NCBI GenBank assembly: GCA_017500845.1
Contig: JAFVXY010000011.1
Location: 1 to 42,900 of the forward strand
DNA: 42,900 bases
Direction of reading: 5' to 3'
DNA from: Clostridia bacterium
GTDB lineage: Bacteria; Bacillota; Clostridia; Christensenellales; Pumilibacteraceae
Shown here in pieces: positions 31,242 to 38,457 of the stretch. A model generated the notes under the pieces. The model saw only the letters and a program-made list of their open reading frames with translations, searched no databases and was not told where the DNA came from. The position numbers and the translations under genes are program-made. Numbering within the stretch: the first letter of the stretch is position 1; every line of letters begins with the position of its first letter.

Positions 31242-32201
31242 ATGGTTAAAAACGAGAGAAAGTTAAAGATATTTGCTTGCAACGGTTGCCCGGAGCTTGC
31301 AAAGGAAATCGCAAAGATTCTTGACGTAGAGCTTGGACAGATTCACGTTGGCAAGTTCAGCGACGGCGAGGTGTCGGTACATATCGACGAGTCCGTTCGT
31401 GGCGCCGACGTATTCGTAATTCAGTCCACATCTGCGCCCGTAAACGACAATCTTATGGAATTGCTCGTTACGATTGATGCGCTCAAGCGTGCATCGGCAG
31501 GCAGAATCAACGCTGTAATTCCTTATTTCGGATACGCAAGACAGGACCGCAAGGCGATGGCTCACGACCCGATCACCGCAAAGCTTGTAGCAGATTTGTT
31601 GCAGACAGCTGGCGCGGACAGAGTTCTTACTATGGACTTGCACGCGGCTCAGATTCAGGGCTTCTTTAGGATTCCCGTAGACCACCTGCTTGGACTTGCC
31701 GTACTCAAAAAGGCAATTTGCGAGGAGGATTTCGTTAAGACCGACGATTTCGTGGTTATCTCGCCCGACGTTGGCTCGGTTGCACGTGCCCGTGCGCTTG
31801 CTTCCCGTCTCAACGCTCCGCTTGCTATCGTGGACAAGCGTCGTCCTAAGGCAAACGTTATGGAGGTTATGAACATTATCGGTGACGTAGAGGGCAAAAC
31901 CTGCCTTATGATCGACGATATGATCGATACCGCAGGCACCATTGTTCAGGGTGCAAAGGCTCTTGTAGAGGTAGGTAAGGCAAAGAGAGTATTTGCTTGC
32001 TGTACTCACGGCGTGCTTAGTGGCCCGGCTATCGAAAGACTTCAGAATTCGGTAATCGAGAAGCTTTTTGTTCTCAACACTATCGAAATCCCCGAGGAGA
32101 AGAAGTTCGACAAGCTTAAGCTTGTAAGCGTAGCGCAGATTTTTGCAGCCGCAATCAAGAATATCAACGACGAAGAATCAGTTTCTAAGTTGTACGACTA
32201 A
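31242..32201 (+). CDS. prs: Ribose-phosphate pyrophosphokinase (PRPP synthetase)
   Basis: A 319-residue class I PRPP synthetase, which makes phosphoribosyl pyrophosphate from ribose-5-phosphate and ATP for nucleotide, His and Trp synthesis. Visible signatures are [25 protein letters not shown] (ATP site), [13 protein letters not shown] (PRPP synthetase signature), DKRRPKANV (flexible loop region) and [12 protein letters not shown] (PRPP-binding loop). GGAGG lies five bases before the ATG at 31242. It is 39 bases after the glmU-like gene and ends before a strong terminator. Confidence 0.97.
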   Translation: MVKNERKLKIFACNGCPELAKEIAKILDVELGQIHVGKFSDGEVSVHIDESVRGADVFVIQSTSAPVNDNLMELLVTIDALKRASAGRINAVIPYFGYARQDRKAMAHDPITAKLVADLLQTAGADRVLTMDLHAAQIQGFFRIPVDHLLGLAVLKKAICEEDFVKTDDFVVISPDVGSVARARALASRLNAPLAIVDKRRPKANVMEVMNIIGDVEGKTCLMIDDMIDTAGTIVQGAKALVEVGKAKRVFACCTHGVLSGPAIERLQNSVIEKLFVLNTIEIPEEKKFDKLKLVSVAQIFAAAIKNINDEESVSKLYD

Positions 32202-32229
32202 TCATAGCTTAATAAATAATATTACGCAG

Positions 32230-32274
32230 ATATGCACCTCAAAGGTTATACACTTTGTCGGTGCATATTTTTTT
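32230..32274 (+). terminator. Terminator after prs
   Basis: A long hairpin: ATATGCACC pairs with GGTGCATAT, and the 21-base loop holds a second inverted repeat (CAAAG / CTTTG). Eight T residues follow. Confidence 0.9.
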
Positions 32275-32315
32275 GTGCGCTGTTTGCGTTTGTGTGCCTC
32301 TATAAGGTCAGTTAC

Positions 32316-32380
32316 TGCGCAACGATAGTAGGTTTAGCGCACCAAGCACGCCCGCCGCGCCCAAAATCAAGCTTTGCTTG
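32316..32380. repeat. Dispersed intergenic repeat, copy 3 (shortened)
   Basis: Shares TGCGCAA, ATAGTA, CGCCCGCCGCGCCCAAAATC and a hairpin CAAG-CTTTG-CTTG with copy 1. The segment between the two hairpins seen in copies 1 and 2 is missing. It ends 20 bases before a promoter whose spacer ends in GCGTGG, the same context as copy 1. Confidence 0.7.
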
Positions 32381-32400
32381 AAATTTCACAAAAACCACTA

Positions 32401-32429
32401 TTGACAACGTGATAAATGCGTGGTAAAAT
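32401..32429 (+). promoter_or_regulatory. Promoter of the 32468 gene
   Basis: TTGACA, 17 bp ending in GCGTGG, then TAAAAT. The leader of about 30 bases contains AGAGG before the ATG at 32468. Confidence 0.85.
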
Positions 32430-32467
32430 ATACAGTAATTAGTAATAAGATATATAGAGGTAGTTTA

Positions 32468-33011
32468 TGGTAAAAAAATTATTATCCCCACGGTGGCGAC
32501 TATACTGGTAGTTGTTATAGCTATATTAGGTGTCAATATTTATAATGGCCGCATTCCGTATAATTATAAGCTATATACAGATGCAGAGCCTTGGATTTAT
32601 GAGTCTTATTGGGAAAACAATAAGGTACGTGGTGCATATTATAAAAACCCAGATTACAATCCGGACGAAGATTCATGGGGTTCTGAAGATTATCAGGACA
32701 AAACCTCGCCCAAAACAAGAACTGTAATTATCACAGACGAAGAAGCCTTTAATGAAATTTTTAAGGAAGGTGACTTGGATGTAGATTACAGTAAGGAAAT
32801 GCTTATATTGCATATTTTTATGGATGTTTATCATCCCAGTTGCTATAAGATAACAAAAGTGACGTTAGACAAAGAGCAAGTGCTAAGGATTCATTACAAA
32901 TATAAGGATTATTTTGCGCCCCCTGGCGCAACAATGCCCGGACAAAATTGCTTTTTGGTAAAGATGAAAAAAACAGACGTTTCGGCTGTAGAGTTTGTTG
33001 AACAAAGATAA
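32468..33011 (+). pseudogene. Small membrane-anchored protein with an apparent one-base frameshift near the start
   Basis: AGAGG and an ATG at 32468 are well placed, but the frame from that ATG stops after 14 codons. One additional base in the A7 run at 32472-32478 would give MVKKIIIPTVATILVVVIA joined to the long downstream frame, a good N-terminal membrane anchor. Without it, the downstream frame starts only at a GTG at 32493 (172 codons) with no ribosome-binding site. The mature part is rich in Tyr, Asp and Lys and matches no family I recognise. It could be a sequencing error in the A run, transcript slippage, phase variation or a true pseudogene. Confidence 0.65.
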
Positions 33012-33032
33012 ATCGAATGTGTTGTGATATAT

Positions 33033-33066
33033 AAAAAGCAAGGGACACCAAAGCTCTTGCTTTTTT
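33033..33066 (+). terminator. Terminator after the 32468 gene
   Basis: AAAAAGCAAG pairs with CTTGCTTTTT, extended by GG / CT bases, around a loop of about nine bases, ending in six T residues. Confidence 0.85.
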
Positions 33067-33127
33067 CATGTTTTTAATCCCCAAAAAAGATGGATATTTT
33101 GCGTTATATAAGCAAAAAACAAATTTA

Positions 33128-33150
33128 CAAGTATTTGACAAAAATACTTG
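33128..33150. promoter_or_regulatory. Perfect inverted repeat overlapping the holA -35 (operator candidate)
   Basis: CAAGTATTT, five bases (GACAA), AAATACTTG. Both 9-bp arms match perfectly. The right arm covers the first three bases of the TTGCAA -35 box at 33148-33153. It could be a repressor site; no regulator is identified. Confidence 0.5.
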
Positions 33151-33176
33151 CAAAAATCAGCGTTTTGTTGTACAAT
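33148..33176 (+). promoter_or_regulatory. Promoter of holA
   Basis: TTGCAA, 17 bp, TACAAT, then seven bases to the ATG at 33184. There is no Shine-Dalgarno, so transcription probably starts at or next to the start codon. Confidence 0.75.
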
Positions 33177-33183
33177 ATAAGTT

Positions 33184-34125
33184 ATGAAGTTTATCGAGCT
33201 AAAAAAGCATTTATCGCAACAAAAGGATGCGTGTTATTTGCTAAGCGGTGACGACCCGTTTGTGCTGTCTAGCGCAATCAAAGCCTTCGAGGCGATAGTG
33301 GAGTTGCCCGAGATGAACCTCATACGGCTCGAAAGTCCCACGGCGGCAGATATAGTGAACGCCGCACTCGTCTTTCCTATGATGAGCCCCTTTAGGCTGA
33401 TAGTGGTGGAGAAGTTCGAAAAGGACGCAGAGGAGCTAAAAAAGTATCTTTTGTCGCCGTCAGAAACAACGGTTATCGTAATTGTAAGTCCGACTGTAAC
33501 AAAAAATCTTAGCGGCATACCTGCGCTTACGGTGGTGGACTGCTCGCGACTTGACGGTAGCGTTATACTGTCGTATATAGCAAGAGAGTGTAATAGTGGC
33601 GGCGTAAATATTTCGCAACCTGCCGCACAGCTACTGATTGACAGCTGCAATCGTTTTATGTCGCGAATTTCGGTAGAACTCAAAAAGCTTATCGCATACA
33701 AAAAAAGTGGCGTTATAAGCAGCGAGGACGTAGCAAAGCTAGTGAATGCCGACCCCGAATACAAGGTGTTCGAGCTTGGCGACTGCTTGGCAAGCGGAAA
33801 GGGCGAGCGTGCGCTTACCATTCTTGACGATATGCTCGGCGGCGGCTCGGTAGCAGGTGTGTTTGGAATTATCTACAAGCATTTTCGGCAGCTACTTTAC
33901 GTTGCGGTGACACAAAATGACGATGACGTAAGGCGAAATTTGGGCGTAAACGAGTACGCGCTAAAAAGAATCAGGGCGCAAGCAAAGGGCTTTTCGCCCA
34001 AGCAGCTAAAAAGCATTTGTGACCGTCTGCACAAGGTGGACAGCGATTATAAGTCGGGACTAATCAGCGACAAGCTGGCAATCACGACGTTTGCTTTGCA
34101 AGTAGTAAATGAAGGAAGGAAATGA
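33184..34125 (+). CDS. holA: DNA polymerase III subunit delta
   Basis: A 313-residue clamp-loader subunit. The N-terminal part YLLSGDDPFVLSSAI is the degenerate Walker-region start typical of HolA (YLLxGxDxFLxxxA). The middle has EFExx-like FELGDCLASGKGERALTILDDML, the characteristic HolA motif, and the C-terminus has YKSGLISDKLAITTFALQV. Delta opens the beta sliding clamp and loads it on DNA at primers. Length is slightly shorter than typical (about 330-345). It is preceded by an apparently leaderless promoter and overlaps the next gene by four bases. Confidence 0.93.
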   Translation: MKFIELKKHLSQQKDACYLLSGDDPFVLSSAIKAFEAIVELPEMNLIRLESPTAADIVNAALVFPMMSPFRLIVVEKFEKDAEELKKYLLSPSETTVIVIVSPTVTKNLSGIPALTVVDCSRLDGSVILSYIARECNSGGVNISQPAAQLLIDSCNRFMSRISVELKKLIAYKKSGVISSEDVAKLVNADPEYKVFELGDCLASGKGERALTILDDMLGGGSVAGVFGIIYKHFRQLLYVAVTQNDDDVRRNLGVNEYALKRIRAQAKGFSPKQLKSICDRLHKVDSDYKSGLISDKLAITTFALQVVNEGRK

Positions 34126-34655
34126 AGCTAATTAAGGAACAAAAAATAAATAAAGGATTGGTCAAATTCTTACTGTATTTGTCGTTCTGCTTTGCGGGCT
34201 TTTATTCGGCGCGAGCAGCCGTTGCGGCACAGCCTTATTTGGATGGATTTTCGCCCTTTATGTACGGGTTTATGGCGTTTTTATTGGCAGGATTAGGGTC
34301 ATTTTTGTTGTACCTTATACTGGTAAGTATTTTTGGAAATAGACTTCGCCGAACTCCGCATTTACCTCTTAATCAAATGTTGTATGCGTTACCGTTCTTT
34401 TATATAGGCGCAAATATTGTAATTGGCTTGTTTGGTATTTTGTACTATTTTGTGCCTATCGCAAGCATTTGGGGAGAAATTATCATTCCCATAATTGCAA
34501 CGGCGGCGTTCTTTGCTTGGTTTTTGTCATATATTTGCAAAAATTACGTAAAGGAATACAACTGGAAAGCGGTTGTACAGTACTTTGGAAAAATGTATAT
34601 CACCATTGTTGGCGTAATAACGGTGCTTAACCTGGTATTGGAGGTTATATGGTAA
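34122..34655 (+). CDS. Hypothetical membrane protein, five membrane segments
   Basis: A 177-residue protein with five hydrophobic segments (around 14-34, 46-67, 86-106, 112-133 and 153-173) separated by short charged loops. I do not recognise a family. It starts within the last codons of holA (ATGA overlap) and its stop overlaps the next gene by seven bases. It is therefore cotranslated with a membrane-anchored M28-like protein and lies two genes before the diadenylate cyclase. Confidence 0.78.
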   Translation: MKLIKEQKINKGLVKFLLYLSFCFAGFYSARAAVAAQPYLDGFSPFMYGFMAFLLAGLGSFLLYLILVSIFGNRLRRTPHLPLNQMLYALPFFYIGANIVIGLFGILYYFVPIASIWGEIIIPIIATAAFFAWFLSYICKNYVKEYNWKAVVQYFGKMYITIVGVITVLNLVLEVIW

Positions 34656-36004
34656 AGAAGCTTGGTATTATCATTCTTGCGCTTTGTCTGATTATAGCCC
34701 CGACTTTCGTTACAAAAACCGTTTTTGCGGACGAGGCGGCAACGCAAAACATTATTACGGTAGAGGAGATTGATGCGCTTACGCAAAAAATTTGTGCTGA
34801 GCTGCCCGACCGAACCTCTTTCACGGACGCTTGTCTTGTCGCTGCAAAGGCGATTGCAGGGCAGCCCACGGGTAGCGTTACACCACCTGATGCCGATTTG
34901 GTAAGCTATGCCACGCCGATGGCTTCTACAAGCTCGGACTACCTTAACAGTGAGTATTTGGATATCGAAATTCAAGAGTTTGATACTACGGTAGAGGTGC
35001 TTGACGGCTATAATTATGTAGATAAAAAGGTTACCTCATACAACGTGGTAGCAAAAACCAAAAGCTACGACAGCGCTAAAAAAACTGTTCTTATAACCAC
35101 CAACTTTGCTAATCATTACAGCGAAAATGTGTTTTTTAATGAAACAAAGGCAGAGGGCGCGCTTGGAACAGCCGCAACTACGGCTCTTACTATTAAGCTT
35201 GCCAACTATTTGGCGCAAAATACGGCAAGCAACAAATACAACTTTATGTTTGCGTTCTTCTCGGGTACGGACGAGGGCAATTTTGGAAGTGAGGCGTTTA
35301 TTGACGAGTATCTTACGCGCGACGTTATGCTTGTAATCAATCTCGAAAGGCTTGGCTGTGGCGACACTTACTATTACACCGACGAGGCCTCGACAACCCA
35401 TGGTGACTATATAGACAAGTTTGTCGGGGAGTATAATGTTCAAACGTTCCCCAAGGCAGGCAGAGTGCTTTTGCCTATTGTTACGGTACAGGACTTGCCG
35501 TATTCGCATTATGCAATTCTCGGCGACGTTGCTCCGTTTCTTAATGCAGGCAAAGCGTGCTTGCAAATTATGGGCGGCGATTACTCGTCGTTTATCGAAA
35601 GCGAGGGCGGCGAGATAGAGATTATCAACACAAACAACGATACGTATACGAATCTTTCGTACTATCATAGCAAATATGCGACTAAGCTTTCGGACGTATC
35701 ACAGTTTGTTCTTGACCTTACCGCCACCGAAAAGCTGGGTGAGGTTTGCTTCGGCGCGGCGAGCGGATACAAGGTGTTTACAAAGTATTGGATCGCCTAT
35801 TTAATCGTTCTTGTAATAGTAGTCGTGCTGGGCGTAATCTTGTTTGCAGTGACCAACAAGATGGGCAAAAAATATCCCCTGCCCAGCTCCAAAAAGATTA
35901 AGATAGCGGTGTTTGGCAAGGAGTTCGAGGACTGTAACGGCGATGAGATAATCGTTGACATAAAGCGCAAAAACGAAAGTGACATCAATCCGTTTGATGT
36001 TTAG
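34649..36004 (+). CDS. Membrane-anchored M28-peptidase-like protein with degenerate metal site
   Basis: A 451-residue exported protein. The signal peptide ends near VFADEA (about 26). The region from about 120 to 365 has the M28 aminopeptidase layout, but key metal-binding residues appear lost: the GAHYD-like strand reads TNFANHYS (about 148), the DNASG segment reads LGTAATTA, and the AEExGLxGS segment is SGTDEGNFGS (about 204). It is probably not an active aminopeptidase. A membrane helix (377-400) and a basic cytoplasmic tail of about 50 residues follow. It overlaps the preceding membrane-protein gene by seven bases. Confidence 0.75.
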   Translation: MVKKLGIIILALCLIIAPTFVTKTVFADEAATQNIITVEEIDALTQKICAELPDRTSFTDACLVAAKAIAGQPTGSVTPPDADLVSYATPMASTSSDYLNSEYLDIEIQEFDTTVEVLDGYNYVDKKVTSYNVVAKTKSYDSAKKTVLITTNFANHYSENVFFNETKAEGALGTAATTALTIKLANYLAQNTASNKYNFMFAFFSGTDEGNFGSEAFIDEYLTRDVMLVINLERLGCGDTYYYTDEASTTHGDYIDKFVGEYNVQTFPKAGRVLLPIVTVQDLPYSHYAILGDVAPFLNAGKACLQIMGGDYSSFIESEGGEIEIINTNNDTYTNLSYYHSKYATKLSDVSQFVLDLTATEKLGEVCFGAASGYKVFTKYWIAYLIVLVIVVVLGVILFAVTNKMGKKYPLPSSKKIKIAVFGKEFEDCNGDEIIVDIKRKNESDINPFDV

Positions 36005-36039
36005 GCTTATAGCCTTATATAAAAATCGGTAGGGTGAGT

Positions 36040-36945
36040 ATGGTTTCTTTAATTTCATCGGCGGGCGAAAGCTCGACCACAGAAAATTTGACGGTCATCG
36101 AAAAAATCGCGGCGTGCTTTAGCGGCACCAACCTGATTTGGACGATAGTGGATATCTTTTTGGTATCTGTTTTGCTGTACGTTGTGTTCAGCTTCCTAAA
36201 GCGCAAAAATTGCACGAGGCTAATTAAGTACATAGTTATACTTGTTGTCGTTGCGGCTGTGCTTAGCAGTGGGCTCAACAAGGAGTACGGGCTTAAAATG
36301 ATGGGCAATCTTGCGTCAGTATCGCTTATGCTTGCCGTCATAGTTATAGTCGTGCTGTTCACGCAGGACATCAAGCGTTACCTATACAAAATTTCCTCCC
36401 CCAGGGACGAGAGCGAGCTGTTCCAAACGGACTACGGATGCACCGAGGAGGAGCTTCACGAGGCGATTGGCGAAATCGTAAAGGCCGTGCAGAACATGGC
36501 AAAAAAGAACGTCGGCGCACTTATCGTTGTTGCGCCCAGTAACGTTCCTGCCAACATTATTCGCAGTGGAACGGAGCTGGACTCTAAGCTGTCCACTCAC
36601 CTGCTTGAATGTATCTTCAACACCAAGGCGCCTCTTCACGACGGCGCGACCTTTGTGCGCGGAAACACCGTTATTGCGGCAGGCTGCTTCTTGCCGCTTA
36701 CCCAAAGCCTCGAGGTGGATAAGGAGCTTGGTACTCGCCACCGCGCGGCAATCGGTATTACCGAAACGAACAACGTAATGGCAATCATCGTATCCGAGGA
36801 AACGGGTGTGATTTCGGTAGCCATAGACGGAATACTCACGCGCTACTACGACTCGGATATGCTCCGCACCAAGCTGGAGGAGGTTTACGGTCTTAAGGCA
36901 ACCAAGTCCGAGAAGAAGCACAGCGTTTGGAGGAGAAGATCATGA
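36040..36945 (+). CDS. cdaA: CdaA, membrane-bound diadenylate cyclase
   Basis: A 301-residue diadenylate cyclase (DAC). About three membrane helices (around residues 30-110) precede the catalytic domain, which has APLHDGATFVRG (DGA motif, about 199-201), GTRHRAAIG (RHR motif, about 233-235) and SEETGVISVA. It makes c-di-AMP, which controls potassium uptake, osmotic balance and wall homeostasis. I chose the ATG at 36040 with TAGGGTG upstream; a GTG at 36034 lies within that site. Its stop overlaps a short gene resembling the beginning of CdaR. The usual full-length CdaR and glmM are not next to it. Confidence 0.95.
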   Translation: MVSLISSAGESSTTENLTVIEKIAACFSGTNLIWTIVDIFLVSVLLYVVFSFLKRKNCTRLIKYIVILVVVAAVLSSGLNKEYGLKMMGNLASVSLMLAVIVIVVLFTQDIKRYLYKISSPRDESELFQTDYGCTEEELHEAIGEIVKAVQNMAKKNVGALIVVAPSNVPANIIRSGTELDSKLSTHLLECIFNTKAPLHDGATFVRGNTVIAAGCFLPLTQSLEVDKELGTRHRAAIGITETNNVMAIIVSEETGVISVAIDGILTRYYDSDMLRTKLEEVYGLKATKSEKKHSVWRRRS

Positions 36946-37055
36946 AAAAGATAAAAAAGTTTTTCAAAACCGTATTCGTTGACAACATTCTGCTTACGCT
37001 GCTTTCGGTAGCGCTTGCAGTCGTACTTTGTATAATTACAGCCGTAATGGCTTAA
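36942..37055 (+). CDS. Micro-CdaR: 37-residue membrane peptide like the N-terminal anchor of CdaR
   Basis: A 37-codon gene with an ATGA overlap with cdaA and GGAGGAG 11 bases upstream of the ATG. The sequence (MKKIKKFFKTVFVDN, then ILLTLLSVALAVVLCIITAV) has a basic start and one hydrophobic helix, like the first 35 residues of CdaR (YbbR), the membrane partner and regulator of CdaA. No YbbR domains follow; the frame stops and the DUF1015 gene starts 15 bases later. It may be a shortened but working CdaA partner, or a remnant. Confidence 0.7.
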   Translation: MKKIKKFFKTVFVDNILLTLLSVALAVVLCIITAVMA

Positions 37056-37069
37056 AAGGAGATAAAATT

Positions 37070-38254
37070 ATGAAATTGCCAGTTAAGTTTGACGAAGTGT
37101 TGCTTCCTCGCGAAGGCATCGACATGGAGAAGTGGTGCGTAGTTGCTTGCGACCAGTTCACCTCTCAGCCCGAATACTGGGAGAAGCTTAAGGAACACAC
37201 ACAAGGTGCACCTAGCGCACTCAACCTCATCTATCCCGAGTGCTACCTCAGCGACAAGCCGCAGGAGCGTATTGCCGGTATCATCGACAATATGAACGAC
37301 TATCTCTCGCGCGATATCTTCCGTTCGGTAGAAGACGGCCTTATTCTCGTAGAGCGCACCACCGCACACGGCAACAAGCGTTACGGTCTTATGATGATCG
37401 TAGACCTTACGCAGTACAGCTTCGACCCCAAGGACAAGGCGCTTATCCGCGCAACCGAGGGCACCGTTGTAGAGCGCATTCCGCCCCGTGTTAAGATCAG
37501 AGAGAACTGCCCGCTTGAGCTTCCGCACATTCTTCTTCTTATCGACGACGAGAAGCGCAGCGTAATCGAGCCGCATATTGGCGCCGCTACCAGCGAGCTT
37601 TTGTACGAAACCGACCTTAATATGGGCGGCGGCCACATCAAGGGCTATCACGTAAAGGCTCGTAAGATGGTAGAAGAGGCTCTCGAGAAGCTTCTCGAGG
37701 ATAGCACCAAGAAGTACGGTGAGCCGTTCCTCTTTGCAGTAGGCGACGGTAACCACTCGCTTGCTACCGCAAAGGCTTGCTACAAGCCCGAGAATCCGCT
37801 CAGCAAGTACGCACTCGTAGAGGTAGAAAATATTTATGACGAGGGTATCCTTTTCGAGCCCATTCACCGCGTTGTATTCCCCAAGGACGTAAACGACTTC
37901 GTAGAGAAGTTCAATAAGGAAATCACCGGCTCGGTACAAAGCAAGATGTTCGTTGGCGATAAGGAGTTCACCATCAACTTGCCCGAAAACTCCATCGAGG
38001 GTGTTGATAAGGTACAAAAGTTCCTTGACGCATACCTTAAGGCTAATGGCGGCGAGCTTGACTACATCCACGGCGAAAACGACCTTAAGGGCATTTGCGC
38101 AGCTAAGGGCGGTGTAGGTATTGTGCTTAAGCCGATGGCTAAAAACACCTTGTTCAGCTACGTTGTAGAAAACGGCGTTCTTCCCCGCAAGACCTTCTCG
38201 ATGGGAGAAGCAGACGAAAAGCGCTACTACGTAGAAAGCAGAAGAATCAAATAA
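37070..38254 (+). CDS. DUF1015-family protein
   Basis: A 394-residue protein matching the DUF1015 family in layout: the N-terminal VACDQFTSQPEYW, the TRVIPP-like region ERIPPRVKIREN, and FAVGDGNHSLATAKACY with the highly conserved HSLATAK motif. The biochemical role is not established; some members lie beside serine or D-amino-acid metabolism genes. AGGAG lies six bases upstream. Codon use is strongly biased (almost only GAG, CTT/CTC, AAG), suggesting high expression. A strong terminator follows. Confidence 0.88.
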   Translation: MKLPVKFDEVLLPREGIDMEKWCVVACDQFTSQPEYWEKLKEHTQGAPSALNLIYPECYLSDKPQERIAGIIDNMNDYLSRDIFRSVEDGLILVERTTAHGNKRYGLMMIVDLTQYSFDPKDKALIRATEGTVVERIPPRVKIRENCPLELPHILLLIDDEKRSVIEPHIGAATSELLYETDLNMGGGHIKGYHVKARKMVEEALEKLLEDSTKKYGEPFLFAVGDGNHSLATAKACYKPENPLSKYALVEVENIYDEGILFEPIHRVVFPKDVNDFVEKFNKEITGSVQSKMFVGDKEFTINLPENSIEGVDKVQKFLDAYLKANGGELDYIHGENDLKGICAAKGGVGIVLKPMAKNTLFSYVVENGVLPRKTFSMGEADEKRYYVESRRIK

Positions 38255-38269
38255 CACAGCAAAACTTGC

Positions 38270-38303
38270 AAAAAAAGGAACGGTATGTACCGTTCCTTTT
38301 TTT
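38270..38303 (+). terminator. Terminator of the cdaA-DUF1015 operon
   Basis: AAAAAAGGAACGGTA pairs with TACCGTTCCTTTTTT around a two-base loop, ending in seven T residues. Confidence 0.93.
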
Positions 38304-38396
38304 GTATGCCAAAAGCAGGTAGATACCTTTTTTATGCTTTCAAGAATTACAATATATAAAAGCCGCAAAAAGCGTAGCAAATCTACAAAAATAGCA

Positions 38397-38425
38397 TTGA
38401 CAAAAAATGGCAAATTTGGCATAAT
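38397..38425 (+). promoter_or_regulatory. Promoter of the RHS-repeat gene
   Basis: TTGACA, 17 bp, CATAAT. The leader of about 25 bases contains GGAG nine bases before the ATG at 38458. Confidence 0.8.
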
Positions 38426-38457
38426 TAAATAGATAAAAATAGATGGAGATAAAAGAA

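Noticed and set aside
37052-38422. 456-codon open frame on the minus strand
   Set aside because: It lies opposite the DUF1015 gene, has no recognisable domain or ribosome-binding site, and results from that gene's strong codon bias.
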